From NCBI RefSeq assembly GCF_003205195.1, contig NZ_QJRY01000002.1, positions 62,001 to 126,000 of the forward strand: a DNA stretch of 64,000 nt, written 5' to 3'. The translations under genes were made by a program, and so were the position numbers. The notes under the pieces are model-generated. The model was given only the letters and a program-made list of their open reading frames with translations, ran no database searches and was not told the origin of the DNA. Shown in pieces: positions 44,238 to 53,112 of the stretch (position 1 is its first letter; every line of letters begins with the position of its first letter). Origin of the DNA: Peteryoungia wuzhouensis (GTDB lineage Bacteria; Pseudomonadota; Alphaproteobacteria; Rhizobiales; Rhizobiaceae).

Positions 44238-45335
44238 ATGGCCCATATCGACGAAAACCCGCTCGGCGCCCATCTCCCACTCGATCCTCTGCCCGGTCAT
44301 TCATCCCTGGGGCGCCTGGAACGTGTCTTGCGGCGTGGCGAATTCGCCGTCACGGCGGAACTCAACCCGCCCGACAGTGCCGATCCGGAAGACGTCTATG
44401 AGCGTGCCAAAGTCTTCGACGGCTGGGTCGATGGCATCAACGCGGTCGACGCGTCAGGCGCCAATTGCCACATGTCCTCCGTCGGCATCTGCGCGCTGCT
44501 CACCCGCATGGGTTACGCCCCGATTATGCAGATCGCCTGCCGCGACAAGAACCGCATCGCCATCCAGGGCGACGTGCTGGGTGCGGCCGCCATGGGTGTC
44601 GCGAACATCATGTGCCTGACCGGCGACGGCGTGCAGGCCGGCGACCAGCCCGGTGCCAAACCGGTCTTCGACCTCGACTGCATGTCGCTTCTGGAAACCG
44701 TGCGCACCATGCGCGACGAGTCGAAATTCCTCTCCGGCCGCAAGCTGACCACCCCGCCAAAAGTCTTCCTCGGCGCCGCGATCAACCCCTTCGCCCCGCC
44801 CTATGATTTCCGCCCCTATCGTCTCGGCAAGAAGATCGAGGCCGGCGCGCAATTCGTCCAGAGCCAGTATTGCTTCGACGTGCCGATGTTCCGCGATTAC
44901 ATGGCGAAGGTCCGCGATCTCGGCTTCCACGAGAAATGCTACATCCTCGTCGGCGTCGGTCCGCTCGCCTCGGCCAAGACCGCCAAATGGATCCGCTCCA
45001 ACGTGCCCGGCATCCACATTCCGGACCATGTGATCGCCCGCCTGGAAGGCGCGCAGGATCAGAAGAAGGAAGGCAAGCAGCTCTGCATCGACATCATCAA
45101 CGAGGTGAAGGAGATCGAGGGCGTCTCCGGCGTGCATGTCATGGCCTATCGCCAGGAAGAATATGTCGCCGAGATCGTCCATGAATCCGGCGTGCTGAAG
45201 GGCCGCCAGCCGTGGAAACGCGAGCATGCCCGTGCCGATGACATCGCGGCCTTGCGCATGCGCGAAATCGGCGCCGATCCGGTGCAGGACCAGCAGGAAA
45301 TGGCTGCCAAGGCCGCCCAGCCCCAGCCGCACTGA
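44238..45335 (+). CDS. Methylene-tetrahydrofolate reductase (MetF-like, of MetVF type)
   Basis: A 365-residue TIM barrel with the MetF pattern EFAVTAELNPPDSADPEDVYERA, CHMSSVGICALL, MQIACRDKNRIAIQGDVLGAAAMGVANIMCLTGDG (folate and FAD site) and AGAQFVQSQYCFDVP. It differs from classical E. coli MetF by its N-terminal start and by the separate MetV-like partner. In this setting it probably oxidises the methyl-THF that comes from demethylation to methylene-THF; direction is inferred. It follows metV directly and precedes the methyl-THF methyltransferase. Confidence 0.93.
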   Translation: MAHIDENPLGAHLPLDPLPGHSSLGRLERVLRRGEFAVTAELNPPDSADPEDVYERAKVFDGWVDGINAVDASGANCHMSSVGICALLTRMGYAPIMQIACRDKNRIAIQGDVLGAAAMGVANIMCLTGDGVQAGDQPGAKPVFDLDCMSLLETVRTMRDESKFLSGRKLTTPPKVFLGAAINPFAPPYDFRPYRLGKKIEAGAQFVQSQYCFDVPMFRDYMAKVRDLGFHEKCYILVGVGPLASAKTAKWIRSNVPGIHIPDHVIARLEGAQDQKKEGKQLCIDIINEVKEIEGVSGVHVMAYRQEEYVAEIVHESGVLKGRQPWKREHARADDIAALRMREIGADPVQDQQEMAAKAAQPQPH

Positions 45336-45418
45336 CGACACCCCATTGCTTTTTCCCGGCACCTGCCGGCACATCCCATTCAAGCCGCGCAACAGCCGGC
45401 ACCGACCGGAGGACTGAA

Positions 45419-46381
45419 ATGACCCGCACCATCGTCGCATCCGCAACCCGCGAAATCATCATCGGCTTCGACCAGCCCTTCTGCGTGATCGGCGAGCGCA
45501 TCAACCCGACGGGCCGCAAGAAGCTCGCCGCCGAGATGATCGAAGGCAATTTCGACACCGTCATCAAGGATGCGCTGGAACAGGTCGCCGCCGGCGCCAC
45601 CATGCTCGACGTCAATGCCGGCGTCACCTCGGTCAACCCGAACGAGACAGAGCCGGGCCTCCTGGTCAAGACCATGGAAATCGTCCAGGGCCTGGTCGAC
45701 GTGCCGCTCTCGATCGACTCATCCGTCACCGCCGCCATCGAGGCCGCCCTCAAGGTCGCCAAGGGCCGCCCGCTGGTCAATTCCGTCACCGGCGAGGAAG
45801 AAAAGCTCGAGGCCATCCTGCCGCTCTGCGCCAAATACAACGTGCCCGTGGTCGCCATCTCCAACGACGAGACCGGCATTTCCATGGATCCGGATGTGCG
45901 CTTCGCCGTCGCCAAGAAGATCGTCGAACGCGCCATGGATTATGGCATCAAGCCGGAAGACGTCGTCGTTGACCCGCTGGTGATGCCGATCGGCGCGCTC
46001 GGTGATGCCGGCCGCCAGGTCTTCGCCCTGCTGCACCGCCTGCGCAACGAGCTGAAGGTCAACACCACCTGCGGCCTCTCCAACATCTCCTTCGGTCTGC
46101 CGCATCGCCACGGCATCAATGCCGGCTTCATCCCCATGGTCATCGGCGCCGGCATGACATCCGCCATCATGAACCCCTGCCGCCCGCAGGAAATGGAAGC
46201 CGTGCGCGCCGCAAACGTCCTGAACGGCACCGACCCGAACTGCGGCAACTGGATCATGACCTACCGCGACCACAAACCCGCCGAAGCCGGCGCCCCCGCC
46301 TCCACCACCGCCCCGGGTGCGGCCTCCGGCCGCCGCGGCGGCCGCGCGGCGCGGGCCGGTTCCGGCGCTGCAACGGAGTGA
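45419..46381 (+). CDS. Methyl-tetrahydrofolate:corrinoid methyltransferase (MtgA/AcsE-like)
   Basis: A 320-residue pterin-binding enzyme. FCVIGERINPTGRKKLAAEM and AAGATMLDVNAGVTSVNPNETEPGLLVKTMEIV form the folate site, followed by PLSIDSSVTAAIEAALK, VNSVTGEEEKLEAILPL and the conserved NTTCGLSNISFGLPHR. It passes the methyl group from the methyl-corrinoid protein to THF, or the reverse. The tail is an Ala/Gly/Arg-rich extension. GGAGG is 7 bases upstream. With the MttB-like protein and the corrinoid protein at 36766-39303 it completes a Mtg-like three-component system. Confidence 0.93.
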   Translation: MTRTIVASATREIIIGFDQPFCVIGERINPTGRKKLAAEMIEGNFDTVIKDALEQVAAGATMLDVNAGVTSVNPNETEPGLLVKTMEIVQGLVDVPLSIDSSVTAAIEAALKVAKGRPLVNSVTGEEEKLEAILPLCAKYNVPVVAISNDETGISMDPDVRFAVAKKIVERAMDYGIKPEDVVVDPLVMPIGALGDAGRQVFALLHRLRNELKVNTTCGLSNISFGLPHRHGINAGFIPMVIGAGMTSAIMNPCRPQEMEAVRAANVLNGTDPNCGNWIMTYRDHKPAEAGAPASTTAPGAASGRRGGRAARAGSGAATE

Positions 46382-46393
46382 GGTTGCGCACCA

Positions 46394-46447
46394 CTCTCCC
46401 CCCTTGTGGGGGAGATGTCACGAAGTGACAGAGGGGGGTACCCCCCT
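46394..46447. repeat. Palindromic intergenic repeat (CTCCCCC...GGGGGGT type), copy 1
   Basis: CTCTCCCCCCTTGTGGGGGAG followed by ATGTCACGAAGTGACAGAGGGGGGT. It can form two hairpins (CTCCCC/GGGGAG and TGTCAC/GTGACA). The same core occurs at 51430 and 51546 and in altered form at 58223. Such elements are widespread in rhizobial genomes. It lies between the methyl-THF methyltransferase and the reactivase gene. Confidence 0.85.
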
Positions 46448-46490
46448 CGCAACAGATGAGGGAGACGTCCCTCGAAACTGAAAGACCCTG

Positions 46491-48524
46491 ATGACCGAGA
46501 CCACCGATCCCCTCGTCCTCTTCATGCCCTCCGGCAAGCGTGGCCGTTTCCCCGTCGGCACCACGGTGCTCGAAGCCGCCCGCACGCTCGGCGTCTATGT
46601 CGAAAGCGTCTGCGGCGGCCGCGCCACCTGCGGGCGCTGCCAGATCGAGGTCCAGGAAGGCCAGTTCGCCAAACACGGCATCACCTCGTCGAACGATCAC
46701 ATCTCGCCCGTCGGGCCAAAGGAAAAGCGCTACGCCGAAGTCCGCACCATTCCGGAGGGCCGCCGCCTCTCCTGCTCGGCCACCATTCAGGGCGATCTCG
46801 TCGTCGACGTTCCCCCGGATACCGTCGTCAACGCCCAGGTCATCCGCAAGGCCGCGACCGACCGCACCTTCCCGCGCAATCCGGCGATCCAGCTGTGTTA
46901 TGTCGAGGTTGACGAACCCGATATGCACAAGCCGCTAGGCGATCTCGACCGGCTGAACCTGATGCTGGAAAAGGATTGGGGTTTCCACGACATCCTCGTT
47001 GCCCAGCACCTCCTGCCCGATGTCCAGAAGACGCTCCGCAAGGGCAACTGGGGCGTCACCGCCGCCATCCACCGCGACCTCGACACCTCGCGCCCCAACA
47101 TGATCGCGCTCTGGCCGGGCCTCCATAACGAGGCCTATGGCATCGCCTGCGACATCGGCTCGACGACGATCGCCATGCATCTCGTCTCGCTGCTATCAGG
47201 CCGCGTCATCGCCTCCTCCGGCACGTCGAACCCGCAGATCCGCTTCGGCGAAGACCTGATGAGCCGCGTCTCCTATGTGATGATGAACCCCGATGGCCGC
47301 GAGGCCATGACCAAGGCGGTCCGTCAGGCGATCAACGATCTGACCATCAAGGTCTGTGCGGAAGCCGGCGTCCATGCAAACGACATCCTCGATGCCGTCT
47401 TCGTCGCCAATCCGATCATGCACCACCTCTTCCTCGGCATCGACCCGACCGAACTCGGCCAGGCGCCCTTTGCGCTCGCCGTCTCGGGCGCCGTGCACAC
47501 CTGGTCGCGCGAGATCGATCTCGCCATCAACCACGGCGCCCGCGTCTACTGCCTGCCCTGCATCGCCGGCCATGTCGGGGCTGACGCCGCCGGTGCGACG
47601 CTCTCGGAAGGCCCGCACCGCCAGGACAAGATGATGCTGCTCGTCGATGTCGGCACAAACGCCGAGATCGTGCTCGGTAACCGCGAGCGCACCGTTGCCG
47701 CCTCCTCGCCCACTGGCCCCGCCTTCGAAGGGGCGGAAATTTCCTGCGGCCAGCGCGCCGCCCCCGGCGCCATCGAGCGCGTCCGCATCGACCCTGAAAC
47801 ACTCGAACCTCGCTTCAAGGTCATCGGCGTCGAGCAGTGGTCGAACGAGGACGGTTTTGCAGAAGCCGCCGAAAAGACCGGCATCACCGGCATCTGCGGC
47901 TCGGCCATCATCGAGGTCGTCGCCGAAATGTATCTCTCCGGCGTCATCTCCACCGACGGCGTCGTCGATGGCGGCATGGCGGCCAAAAGCCCCCGCATCC
48001 TCGAAAACGGCCGCACCTTCTCCTACCTGCTGCATGACGGCGCCCAGAAGATCACGGTGACGCAAAACGACGTGCGCGCCATCCAGCTCGCGAAAGCCGC
48101 GCTTTATGCCGGCATCAAGCTCCTGATGGAAAAGCTCGAAGTCGAAACCGTCGACACCATCCGCTTCGCCGGCGCCTTCGGCTCCTTCATCGATCCGAAA
48201 TACGCGATGGTGCTCGGCCTCATCCCCGATTGCGAGCTCTCGGAAGTCAAAGCCGTCGGCAACGCCGCCGGCACCGGCGCCCTGATGGCCCTCCTCAACC
48301 GCGACTACCGCCGCGAGATCGAGGACACCGTCACCCGCATCGAAAAGATCGAAACGGCGCTGGAGCCCCACTTCCAGCAACTCTTCATCGACGCCATGGC
48401 GCTGCCGAACAAGGTCGATCCGTTTCCGAAGCTCTCGGCGGCAGTGACGCTGCCGGAGCGGAAGGTTCTGGCGGAGGGGGATGGCGAAGGTGGCGGGCGG
48501 AGGAGAAGGAGAAGTAGGGAGTAG
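46491..48524 (+). CDS. Reductive activator of corrinoid proteins (RACo/ASKHA, DUF4445)
   Basis: A 677-residue protein that restores Co(I) in corrinoid proteins at the cost of ATP. The N-terminus is a 2Fe-2S ferredoxin domain with Cys41, Cys47, Cys50 and Cys95 (SVCGGRATCGRC, RLSCSA). A middle linker is followed by the ASKHA ATPase: ACDIGSTTIAMHLVSL, LLVDVGTNAEIVLGN, GICGSAIIEVVAEMYLSG and RFAGAFGSFIDPKYAM. The basic C-terminal tail (GGGRRRRRSRE) is local. It is the last gene of the set starting at 43340 and completes the corrinoid system. RACo works with low-potential cobalt, so its use in an aerobe is notable. Confidence 0.94.
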   Translation: MTETTDPLVLFMPSGKRGRFPVGTTVLEAARTLGVYVESVCGGRATCGRCQIEVQEGQFAKHGITSSNDHISPVGPKEKRYAEVRTIPEGRRLSCSATIQGDLVVDVPPDTVVNAQVIRKAATDRTFPRNPAIQLCYVEVDEPDMHKPLGDLDRLNLMLEKDWGFHDILVAQHLLPDVQKTLRKGNWGVTAAIHRDLDTSRPNMIALWPGLHNEAYGIACDIGSTTIAMHLVSLLSGRVIASSGTSNPQIRFGEDLMSRVSYVMMNPDGREAMTKAVRQAINDLTIKVCAEAGVHANDILDAVFVANPIMHHLFLGIDPTELGQAPFALAVSGAVHTWSREIDLAINHGARVYCLPCIAGHVGADAAGATLSEGPHRQDKMMLLVDVGTNAEIVLGNRERTVAASSPTGPAFEGAEISCGQRAAPGAIERVRIDPETLEPRFKVIGVEQWSNEDGFAEAAEKTGITGICGSAIIEVVAEMYLSGVISTDGVVDGGMAAKSPRILENGRTFSYLLHDGAQKITVTQNDVRAIQLAKAALYAGIKLLMEKLEVETVDTIRFAGAFGSFIDPKYAMVLGLIPDCELSEVKAVGNAAGTGALMALLNRDYRREIEDTVTRIEKIETALEPHFQQLFIDAMALPNKVDPFPKLSAAVTLPERKVLAEGDGEGGGRRRRRSRE

Positions 48525-48661
48525 TGGGGTGGGTGCGTTCCTGTTTTGAGAGGCCGTTTAGTGCCTCCGTGCTGGTAGTTGAACTTAGCATGGTCGCCGA
48601 CCATGAGCTGACATCCATTCACTAAACCATTGAACGGGAGTGATGCCGACTCGGCGCTACT

Positions 48662-50962
48662 TCAGGGGCTTCCGCGGGTCAATTCGCGTACGCGACGGCA
48701 ATAGGTCCTTAGTTCTTCGATGGAAGTACTCTCGCTCACGCTGCCGGCGACGGGCGCATGGTGGAAATTGCGCGTATAGAAGTTGATTTCCCTTAGCTCT
48801 TCCAGCGCGCCCTTGTAGCGATAGTCGGCGGGCAGTGTCTCCAGCTTACGAATAATGCCGTCGAGCAATTCATCCGGCGCGAATATTTCGGAGTCGCCGT
48901 TACGGTAGAAATGCTCCAGTACCTTGCGCAATAACGCCCGGATTTCCCCCGGCTCGCCTTCGGTGGCATCTATGAAATTGATCATCTTCATCCGCTCGGT
49001 TTCATGGCGGGGCTGGGTTGCTTTCTCAAGATCGAAGGCAGCAAGGCTTGCGATGCCCGGCGCACCCGTCTGGATGGCGCACGATGTGATCTTGCCCTGA
49101 TCGATACGATCCCACAGCAGACGTAGGAAGCCCAGTTCGTGAGACAGCACGATCACCTGCGCGGCACGGTCGGTAAGTTTGTTGATCTCGTTGACGGTGA
49201 AGGTGCGACGGAATTCGTCCATGCTCGTGAACGGGTCATCGAGCACGACGATGGTCTCGGCAAGATTCCTATCCGAATTGACAGTTGCGAGAAACAGCGC
49301 GAGCGCGAGCACCGACTTGTCGGCGCTCGAAAGGGTGTTTTTAAAGCTGGGCGCAGCAATGTCATCAGCGCGCGGTGGCACAGCGGTACGGTTGATTAGA
49401 ATAGAATAGTCGGCGGCGGGCTCCTTTCCCTTGTAGTTGGGCGGTTGATAGTCGATCTGGAAACCGGCCCCGAGGCGATCGAGATAAGCGTTGATTGTCG
49501 CCCCGAGCGTTGAAGTTACGCGGCTGGTGTGAGCGGTCAGCTTTCCGCGCAGGTCTTCTTTCTGCGCCCTAAGCTTCTTTTGTTTGCTGAGAAGTGTCCT
49601 GCGCTCATCGACGATCGTCGCCACTGCAGCTTCATGTCGTTTACGGCGCGCCTGCAACACGGCTAACTCGTTTCTCAGGGAGCCGAGATTAGCGCTTTCC
49701 TGGACGCGCCGGATATTGTCGATCCGCTGGCCAAAGGCGGCTATTTCTTCATTATAGGCGACAACAGCAGCTCGCCCTTCATCCCACTGGCGCGCCAGCG
49801 TCTCGTAGACGCTCTCCTCGATCTGCGAGACTAGGTCTTCCTGTTTGCTCTGGAAGACCAGATCGAGGCCCGCAGCCGCGTCCTCCATACGGGTCGCGAT
49901 CTCCGTGACGTCGAGCACTGCATCGCTGCCCTCACCGGTTAGGGCCTTGAGGTTTGCGATCACCGCGCGGTTGGAGTCCGTCGTTCCGGCGAGCGCCTGG
50001 CGAAAATCACCGCGCCCGTAGCGTTCCAGCGTCTTGCGGCGCTGTTGCACTGAGCCAGCAAGACTCTTATAGGCTTCGCTGAAATAGGCGGCATAGAGGT
50101 CGAGCAAACTGCGGTCTTGCAGTTTCTGTCCACAATAGGGGCACTCGTACGCCGCGTCGAAGGCAAGGCCCATTTCAAGCCATGTCTCCTGCGCGACTGG
50201 TGTGGGATGCCCCGTGGCATGCCGCGCGACGTGATCTTGCAGTGTGCGGTGCAGATCGGTAGTGACCTGATCGGGAGTTTGGCGGAAAACGGCGGTCAGT
50301 TCGGCGGCCGAAGTCGGCACAGGAACTATGTGCGGTAGTGCCGCGAGCCTGATTTGCTCCTTTTCGGTCGCGCGCCGGACTTCAACTTCCTTCGAAGCGA
50401 TCTGTTCATCCGCCGCGTCGAGTACTGCAAGGTCGGAAAAAGCGTCGGTCGTCATACGCAAATTGAGCGCAGCTGAGATGGTAGTGAGGTACTGGTCCTT
50501 TTCCGCCAGTTCCTGACCCACTTCCTTCAGTTGCCGGTCGATATCAACAGCCTGCCCAATGAGCGCGACACCTTCCGCGCCGACGACAAGTCCGTACTGG
50601 CGCTTCATGTGATCGAGTGAGACAGAATCGCCGGAAAAGACATTCTCGTTGATGAAGGCCTGATCGAATATGGCAATGCGCGGGCGCGTGCCGGTCCAAA
50701 CTGCACCATCGAAGGCACACTGCTGTCCGTCTACGAGCAGCAGGACCTTCTGACTACCGCCGGTCGCCAGCGTTTTGCGACCTTTGATAATATCAGGATG
50801 GTTACGTGTCAGCGAGCGCAGGATGTCGGCCAATGTAGATTTGCCCCAGCCATTCTCGCCGAAGATGAGCGTAACCTTCGAGAAGCGCAGCGCGCCCGGC
50901 GCCGTCAGTTTTTCAAAGCGGCCTATCTTCTGGATGTCGATAATTTTCTGCAGCATTGGCAT
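48662..50962 (-). CDS. AAA_13/RloC-like ATPase with zinc-hook CxxC (possible defence protein)
   Basis: A 766-residue SMC/Rad50-like ATPase. Walker A is FGENGWGKST near residue 40; long coiled coils surround a hook-like CPYCGQK at about 274-280; then NTLSSADKSVLALALFLA (signature), TIVVLDDPFTSMDEFRR (Walker B) and LSHELGFLRLL. This is the RloC/PrrC-type AAA_13 plan. The C-terminal RKVLEHFYR and NFHHAP offer a possible RxxxE...H nuclease triad, but the spacing differs from PrrC, so an anticodon-nuclease role is uncertain. The ATG at 50962 has GGGAG upstream. Codon use is less GC-rich than in nearby genes; it stands alone, flanked by repeats and a gene remnant, so horizontal gain is likely. Confidence 0.85.
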   Translation of the reverse strand: MPMLQKIIDIQKIGRFEKLTAPGALRFSKVTLIFGENGWGKSTLADILRSLTRNHPDIIKGRKTLATGGSQKVLLLVDGQQCAFDGAVWTGTRPRIAIFDQAFINENVFSGDSVSLDHMKRQYGLVVGAEGVALIGQAVDIDRQLKEVGQELAEKDQYLTTISAALNLRMTTDAFSDLAVLDAADEQIASKEVEVRRATEKEQIRLAALPHIVPVPTSAAELTAVFRQTPDQVTTDLHRTLQDHVARHATGHPTPVAQETWLEMGLAFDAAYECPYCGQKLQDRSLLDLYAAYFSEAYKSLAGSVQQRRKTLERYGRGDFRQALAGTTDSNRAVIANLKALTGEGSDAVLDVTEIATRMEDAAAGLDLVFQSKQEDLVSQIEESVYETLARQWDEGRAAVVAYNEEIAAFGQRIDNIRRVQESANLGSLRNELAVLQARRKRHEAAVATIVDERRTLLSKQKKLRAQKEDLRGKLTAHTSRVTSTLGATINAYLDRLGAGFQIDYQPPNYKGKEPAADYSILINRTAVPPRADDIAAPSFKNTLSSADKSVLALALFLATVNSDRNLAETIVVLDDPFTSMDEFRRTFTVNEINKLTDRAAQVIVLSHELGFLRLLWDRIDQGKITSCAIQTGAPGIASLAAFDLEKATQPRHETERMKMINFIDATEGEPGEIRALLRKVLEHFYRNGDSEIFAPDELLDGIIRKLETLPADYRYKGALEELREINFYTRNFHHAPVAGSVSESTSIEELRTYCRRVRELTRGSP

Positions 50963-51216
50963 TTGCTCTCCCAAGAATGTCTTCGGTTGGCTCGGTTTTT
51001 GGCGGCCAGTAGGCGCAAACCACTGCTATCAGATCTCCAAAGCCTATATCGAAGAAGAACAGTCAACATCCACGTTAGATTGCAGTCAATCGCTGAATGC
51101 GCGCCGGAAATACGAAAGCTATCTCCTATTTTTGTTTGGAAATGGCGCCTAATGCCGATCTGCTTTACCGTGTCCGCACTGAATGCGACCAATTTGGTCA
51201 CGGCTAAAATACCCCC

Positions 51217-51429
51217 TCACCCCAAAATCCCCGCCGCATCCTCTACCATCTTCGCCAGCGCCTCCTGCTTTGCCCCACGCACCGGGCTGAAATACTTGAC
51301 CTTCAAATCCTTGAACCCGCAAAACGCCAAAATCTGACGCCGCAGCACCTTCACACAGCCATTGCCGCAGATCCATTTGAGGAAAAATTTCGGCGATCGT
51401 AGCCGCACGGAAGCTACTGCGTGTGAGGG
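51217..51429 (-). pseudogene. C-terminal remnant, flavodoxin-like NAD(P)H oxidoreductase (uncertain)
   Basis: An open minus-strand frame of about 70 codons without a usable start reads KFFLKWICGNGCVKVLRRQILAFCGFKDLKVKYFSPVRGAKQEALAKMVEDA, which resembles the last part of a flavodoxin-fold NAD(P)H oxidoreductase. It is cut off at its 5' end exactly where an intergenic repeat begins (51430). I read it as a decayed gene interrupted by the repeat; family identity is tentative. Confidence 0.45.
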
Positions 51430-51475
51430 TTACCCCCCCTCTGTCCTGCCGGACATCTTCCCCACAAGGGGGGAG
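51430..51475. repeat. Palindromic intergenic repeat, copy 2 (inverted)
   Basis: TTACCCCCCCTCTGTC...GACATCTTCCCCACAAGGGGGGAG is the reverse orientation of the element at 46394, with a CCTGCCGG inner loop in place of ACGAAG. It faces copy 3 across about 70 bp. Confidence 0.8.
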
Positions 51476-51545
51476 ACCGGCAGAAACGTCGGCCTCTCGC
51501 CCGCATCCATCATGCCATCGACAGAGCGGCAGACGCGACGCCCCA

Positions 51546-51594
51546 CTCTCCCCCCTTGTGGGGGAGATGTCGGCGCAGCCGACAGAGGGGGGTA
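51546..51594. repeat. Palindromic intergenic repeat, copy 3
   Basis: CTCTCCCCCCTTGTGGGGGAG with ATGTCGGCGCAGCCGACAGAGGGGGGT, the same orientation as copy 1. With the inverted copy 2 it brackets 51476-51545, which has no gene, so the whole looks like a composite mosaic element. Confidence 0.85.
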
Positions 51595-51647
51595 ACGCAC
51601 GGCAAAAGTCCTGCTCCAGTCACCCTGCCGCGATCACCGACACCGCC

Positions 51648-53051
51648 TCAAAGCCCGCTCACGAACCGCCGCGCCGCCTCAGCCAGCACCTCCGGCTGAA
51701 ACCCCGAAAACCCCACCACCAGCCCCCGCCGCTCGGTCGGCCCGGCATAAAGCGGCGACAGCGCCTTGACCCCGAAGCCGACGGCCCGGGCCTGATGCGC
51801 CAGCGCGCAATCGTCTTCCGCGCCGTCGAGTTCCGCAACCAGATGCAGCCCCTGCTCCGGCACGGTCACCGTCAGCCGATCGCAGCGCAGCGCCTCCACC
51901 AGCGCATCCCGCGCCGCCTTCACCCGCTTGCGCGCCCGCTTGATATGCGCCGAAAAATGCCCGTCGCGCAGAAATTCGGTCAGCGCATCCTCTGCCAGCG
52001 TCGAGGGAAAACGATCCGTGAGCCGGCGAATGGTCAGGATGCGCTCACGCAAGGCGCAGGGTACGACGAGATAGCCGATCCGGAACCCCGGCAGCAGGGT
52101 CTTGGAGAAGGTGCCGACATAGATCACCCGGCCCGAGCCATCAATGCCCTGCAGGGCGCTGAGCGGCGGGCCGGCAAAGCGGAACTCGCTGTCATAGTCG
52201 TCCTCGATGATATAGGCACCCGCCCGCCGCGCCCAGTCGATCAGGGACAGCCGCCGGGCCATCGAAAGCGTGACCCCGAGCGGATATTGATGCGACGGCG
52301 TCACATAAACGGCCTTGGCAGCCGATGCCGCAGCCATGCCGGCGGAGACGTCGATCCCCTCCCCATCCACGGGCACCGGGGTGATGGCGAGACCGGAGGC
52401 TTCGAACACGTCCCTTGCCGCGACATAACAGGGATCCTCGATCCAGACGGGGTCGCCCGGTTTCAACAGCGTCCGCACCGCCAGATCCAGCCCCTGCTGC
52501 GTGCCCGCCGTCATGATCACCTGGTCCGGTTCACACACAACCCCGCGCGCAGCCTTCAGATAGGCGGCGATTTCCACTCTGAGCGCCAGGCTGCCCGCCG
52601 GATCATTGTAGTGAAAATGCCGCGCCGAAGGCTGCGTCAGATGCCGGTTCATCAGCATGCGGAAAATCCGAAGCGTCGTCTCGTCCGCCGTCGAACAGCC
52701 GAGTGCCCCGGGCAAAGGCGCCCGCGCCTCCTCCACCAGGATCGGCTTCGCCGGCAGCGCGGCTTGCCGGAGCGGCACGGCGTCGGCCACATAGGTCCCG
52801 GCCCCCACCCGCGCCTCGGCAAAGCCGTCCGCCACCAGCATCTCGTAAGCCGCGACAGCTGCCCCGCGCGACACGCGGAAGCGGCTGGAAATGTCCCGCG
52901 TCGTCGGCAGCTTGTCGCCGGGCCGCATCTGGCCGCTCTCGATCAGGTCGCGCAGCGACCGGTACAGCGCCAGCCGCCGCGGCCCCTGCGCCGGCAGGAT
53001 GGGGGTATTGGCCGACCAGTCGGAATTGGTTCGAGGTTTTTGCATCATCAT
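51648..53051 (-). CDS. MocR/PdxR-type GntR regulator with aminotransferase domain
   Basis: A 467-residue regulator. The N-terminal winged helix reads LYRSLRDLIESGQMRPGDKLPTTRDISSRFRVSRGAAVAAYEMLVADGFAEA; the rest is a fold-type I aminotransferase domain with VIMTAGTQQGLDLAV, the Schiff-base lysine in GTFSKTLLPGFRIGYLV, and VYVTPSHQYPLG. MocR proteins such as PdxR sense PLP or amino acids. Three ATGs at 53045-53051 leave the start open. It is divergent from a pyridoxamine-phosphate-oxidase-like gene, a partner that makes vitamin B6 a good guess for the signal. Confidence 0.93.
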   Translation of the reverse strand: MMMQKPRTNSDWSANTPILPAQGPRRLALYRSLRDLIESGQMRPGDKLPTTRDISSRFRVSRGAAVAAYEMLVADGFAEARVGAGTYVADAVPLRQAALPAKPILVEEARAPLPGALGCSTADETTLRIFRMLMNRHLTQPSARHFHYNDPAGSLALRVEIAAYLKAARGVVCEPDQVIMTAGTQQGLDLAVRTLLKPGDPVWIEDPCYVAARDVFEASGLAITPVPVDGEGIDVSAGMAAASAAKAVYVTPSHQYPLGVTLSMARRLSLIDWARRAGAYIIEDDYDSEFRFAGPPLSALQGIDGSGRVIYVGTFSKTLLPGFRIGYLVVPCALRERILTIRRLTDRFPSTLAEDALTEFLRDGHFSAHIKRARKRVKAARDALVEALRCDRLTVTVPEQGLHLVAELDGAEDDCALAHQARAVGFGVKALSPLYAGPTERRGLVVGFSGFQPEVLAEAARRFVSGL

Positions 53052-53112
53052 GGATCTTCTTTGGACCAATCATGTCGCTTATCCCTGCGCCATCCGCATC
53101 CAGGAGGCAAGC

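Noticed and set aside
46381..46450. CRISPR-like short palindromes
   Set aside because: The copies are scattered singly or in inverted pairs, without regular spacers; they are intergenic repeat elements.
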